Below are positions 63,009 through 64,000 of a DNA stretch of 64,000 nucleotides, piece after piece. The DNA comes from VYFG01 sp965221795 (GTDB lineage: Bacteria; Pseudomonadota; Gammaproteobacteria; Arenicellales; Poriferihabitantaceae), in the NCBI GenBank assembly GCA_965221795.1, contig OZ244914.1:2914001-2978000 (forward strand), written 5' to 3'. Within the stretch, counting starts at the first letter, position 1; each line of letters opens with the position of its first letter. The position numbers and the translations under genes are program-made. A model generated the notes under the pieces. The model made no database searches. It was not told the DNA's origin and saw nothing but the letters and a program-made list of their open reading frames with translations.

Positions 63009-63996
63009 TGTTTTTCTCCTGATTCTTTGATTTGGCCGTAGACTCTGGTTTTTCTTTCCGACTGACAATCTCGACTCGCAAGGTGGGAGCATTCCCCGGT
63101 ATCACGGACAGTATGTCCTCGGGAATCCTGTATCCGGCTTCGACAACAATCTCGGTTTCAGCCTGAAGAGTTCCCAGATCAATCCCGTTATATCCATGTT
63201 CGCCCCTGAGCAGATTTTTCGTTGACACCTGTTTCCCGTTTATGGAGACATCCGACAGGAACAGTGGAGATATCTGCGATGGGGACTGTCGGTCACAGGT
63301 GGCATCGATATTCTCATCAACAAAAATCCGAAGTTCCGCGTTTTCGCAGTCTTGTTTGCAGTCGACCAAGATTTTCTGCCGATCCGGACCGTCCGGTGTG
63401 GATACAACCCGGAAATACGGAACTGCTACCCGGCGGGACTTTTCCTTGTCTCTCCGTTCCTTCCGGTTGCCTGACCCACCATTCCCCTGGCCAGAACCGG
63501 GTTCACCCTGCAGGCCAGATTGTGTGCCGGTATTATTGGCTTGTGGAAATCGTTTTTCCGTGGTCACGGGAGATCCCCAGAATGATCGTTGGTTGCCCCT
63601 CGGTCCCCCTTTGGCTTCTGCTCCTTCGAACTGGAAGGCCAGGACATCTTCCGGGCTATAGGACTCGGAGATTGCTTCAGGCACATTCTGCCGAATCCAG
63701 TCACGTATCTCGCCTAAAGCCTTTCTCAGCGATTTTTGACGCGGGGCCGGCATCAGTTTCAGCGCGAGTTCGTTATGCAGCGGGGTTTCTGCGTCTTGGA
63801 TTAATCCATAGAACTCGTTTCGCCGCTCTGGACCCAGAAGAATCAGTGCCTGAAACGGCTGCTGATTGTGGAATACATTCTGGAGCATCGGGAGATTTTC
63901 AGTGATCCACATTCCATTACGGCACAGACCAACACTCGGCTTGCCCTCGTCGCAAATGCGCAAACTGACCTGAACCTCTTCATGGGATGTCTTCAC
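63001..63996 (-). CDS. unrecognised protein, first visible gene of a coupled cluster, probably 5' partial
   Basis: 331 residues to the window edge; the frame appears to continue beyond, and the first residues (VQVSLRICDEGKPSVGLCRN, GMWITENLPML) look like the middle of a larger protein rather than a start. The first part resembles the C-terminal region that follows GHKL/Hsp90-type ATPase domains, a tentative impression. A Gly/Asn-rich linker (about residues 150-185) leads to a beta-rich C-terminal domain (RRVAVPYFRVV ... AELRIFVDENIDATCD ... ETEIVVEAGYRIPEDIL). It ends at 63001 within the start of the next gene. Function is not known. Confidence 0.7.
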   Translation of the reverse strand: MKTSHEEVQVSLRICDEGKPSVGLCRNGMWITENLPMLQNVFHNQQPFQALILLGPERRNEFYGLIQDAETPLHNELALKLMPAPRQKSLRKALGEIRDWIRQNVPEAISESYSPEDVLAFQFEGAEAKGGPRGNQRSFWGSPVTTEKRFPQANNTGTQSGLQGEPGSGQGNGGSGNRKERRDKEKSRRVAVPYFRVVSTPDGPDRQKILVDCKQDCENAELRIFVDENIDATCDRQSPSQISPLFLSDVSINGKQVSTKNLLRGEHGYNGIDLGTLQAETEIVVEAGYRIPEDILSVIPGNAPTLRVEIVSRKEKPESTAKSKNQEKNNA

Positions 63997-64000
63997 GATA

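Noticed and set aside
1..64000. CRISPR arrays, rRNA genes, integrated prophage
   Set aside because: No regularly spaced repeats, no rRNA-like conserved stretches and no phage structural genes were seen.

Overview
The window reads as a chromosomal segment of a gammaproteobacterium. The evidence is the housekeeping set and its order: ffh; ilvI-ilvH-ilvC with psd-pssA further on; mltD; a eukaryotic-type malate dehydrogenase; dsbC; bamE; recN-nadK-hrcA; orn; rsmE; rsmJ; fabI. The core genes are moderately GC-rich. They alternate with very GC-rich blocks made almost entirely of decayed insertion sequences. No rRNA, tRNA or CRISPR array was seen.

Layout. 1-6.9 kb: partial AraC regulator, ffh, a DUF3530-type hydrolase and the branched-chain amino acid genes ilvI-ilvH-ilvC. 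6.9-14.8 kb: accessory island A, with an integrase stub, an IS5-like element, IS4/IS1634-, ISNCY-, ISKra4- and TnpB-type remnants, and several genes for small exported proteins. This island separates ilvC from psd-pssA, which are neighbours in many gammaproteobacteria. 14.8-34.3 kb: core genes for phospholipid synthesis, cell wall, central metabolism, disulfide isomerisation, DNA repair and rRNA modification, plus a lone tungsten-type aldehyde oxidoreductase. 34.4-44.2 kb: accessory island B, with a broken Rieske oxygenase, tandem ribbon-helix-helix-like genes, IS4, IS630, DUF4338, ISNCY-derived, IS30 and ISAs1 remnants, and more small exported proteins. 44.4-60.8 kb: acyl-CoA-type catabolism (broken SDR, acyl-CoA dehydrogenase, ADP-forming CoA ligase, CaiD-like hydratase, 3-hydroxyacyl-CoA dehydrogenase, acyl-CoA ligase, DmdA-like demethylase). 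It is interrupted by an AT-richer AAA ATPase and by a hydrolase/AraC pair. 61.2-64 kb: the end of a tightly coupled three-gene minus-strand cluster of unrecognised function, whose last gene is cut by an IS end.

The most striking signal is a set of small exported proteins with long poly-C tracts inside the first codons of the signal peptide. At 12.03 kb the tract is 26 C and the gene is out of frame. At 40.68 kb it is 13 C and the gene is in frame. The two signal peptides are alike after the tract. A third ATG-plus-poly-C head without a gene body lies at 51.2 kb. This is the layout expected of contingency (phase-variable) loci. Related small Cys-containing proteins cluster around the first two.

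The metabolic genes suggest use of methylated or quaternary-ammonium osmolytes: a DmdA homologue divergent from a DmdB-like ligase, and a set recalling carnitine/crotonobetaine CoA chemistry. Together with heavy IS decay and several broken genes, this fits a marine and possibly host-associated lifestyle. That is inference, not something the sequence proves.
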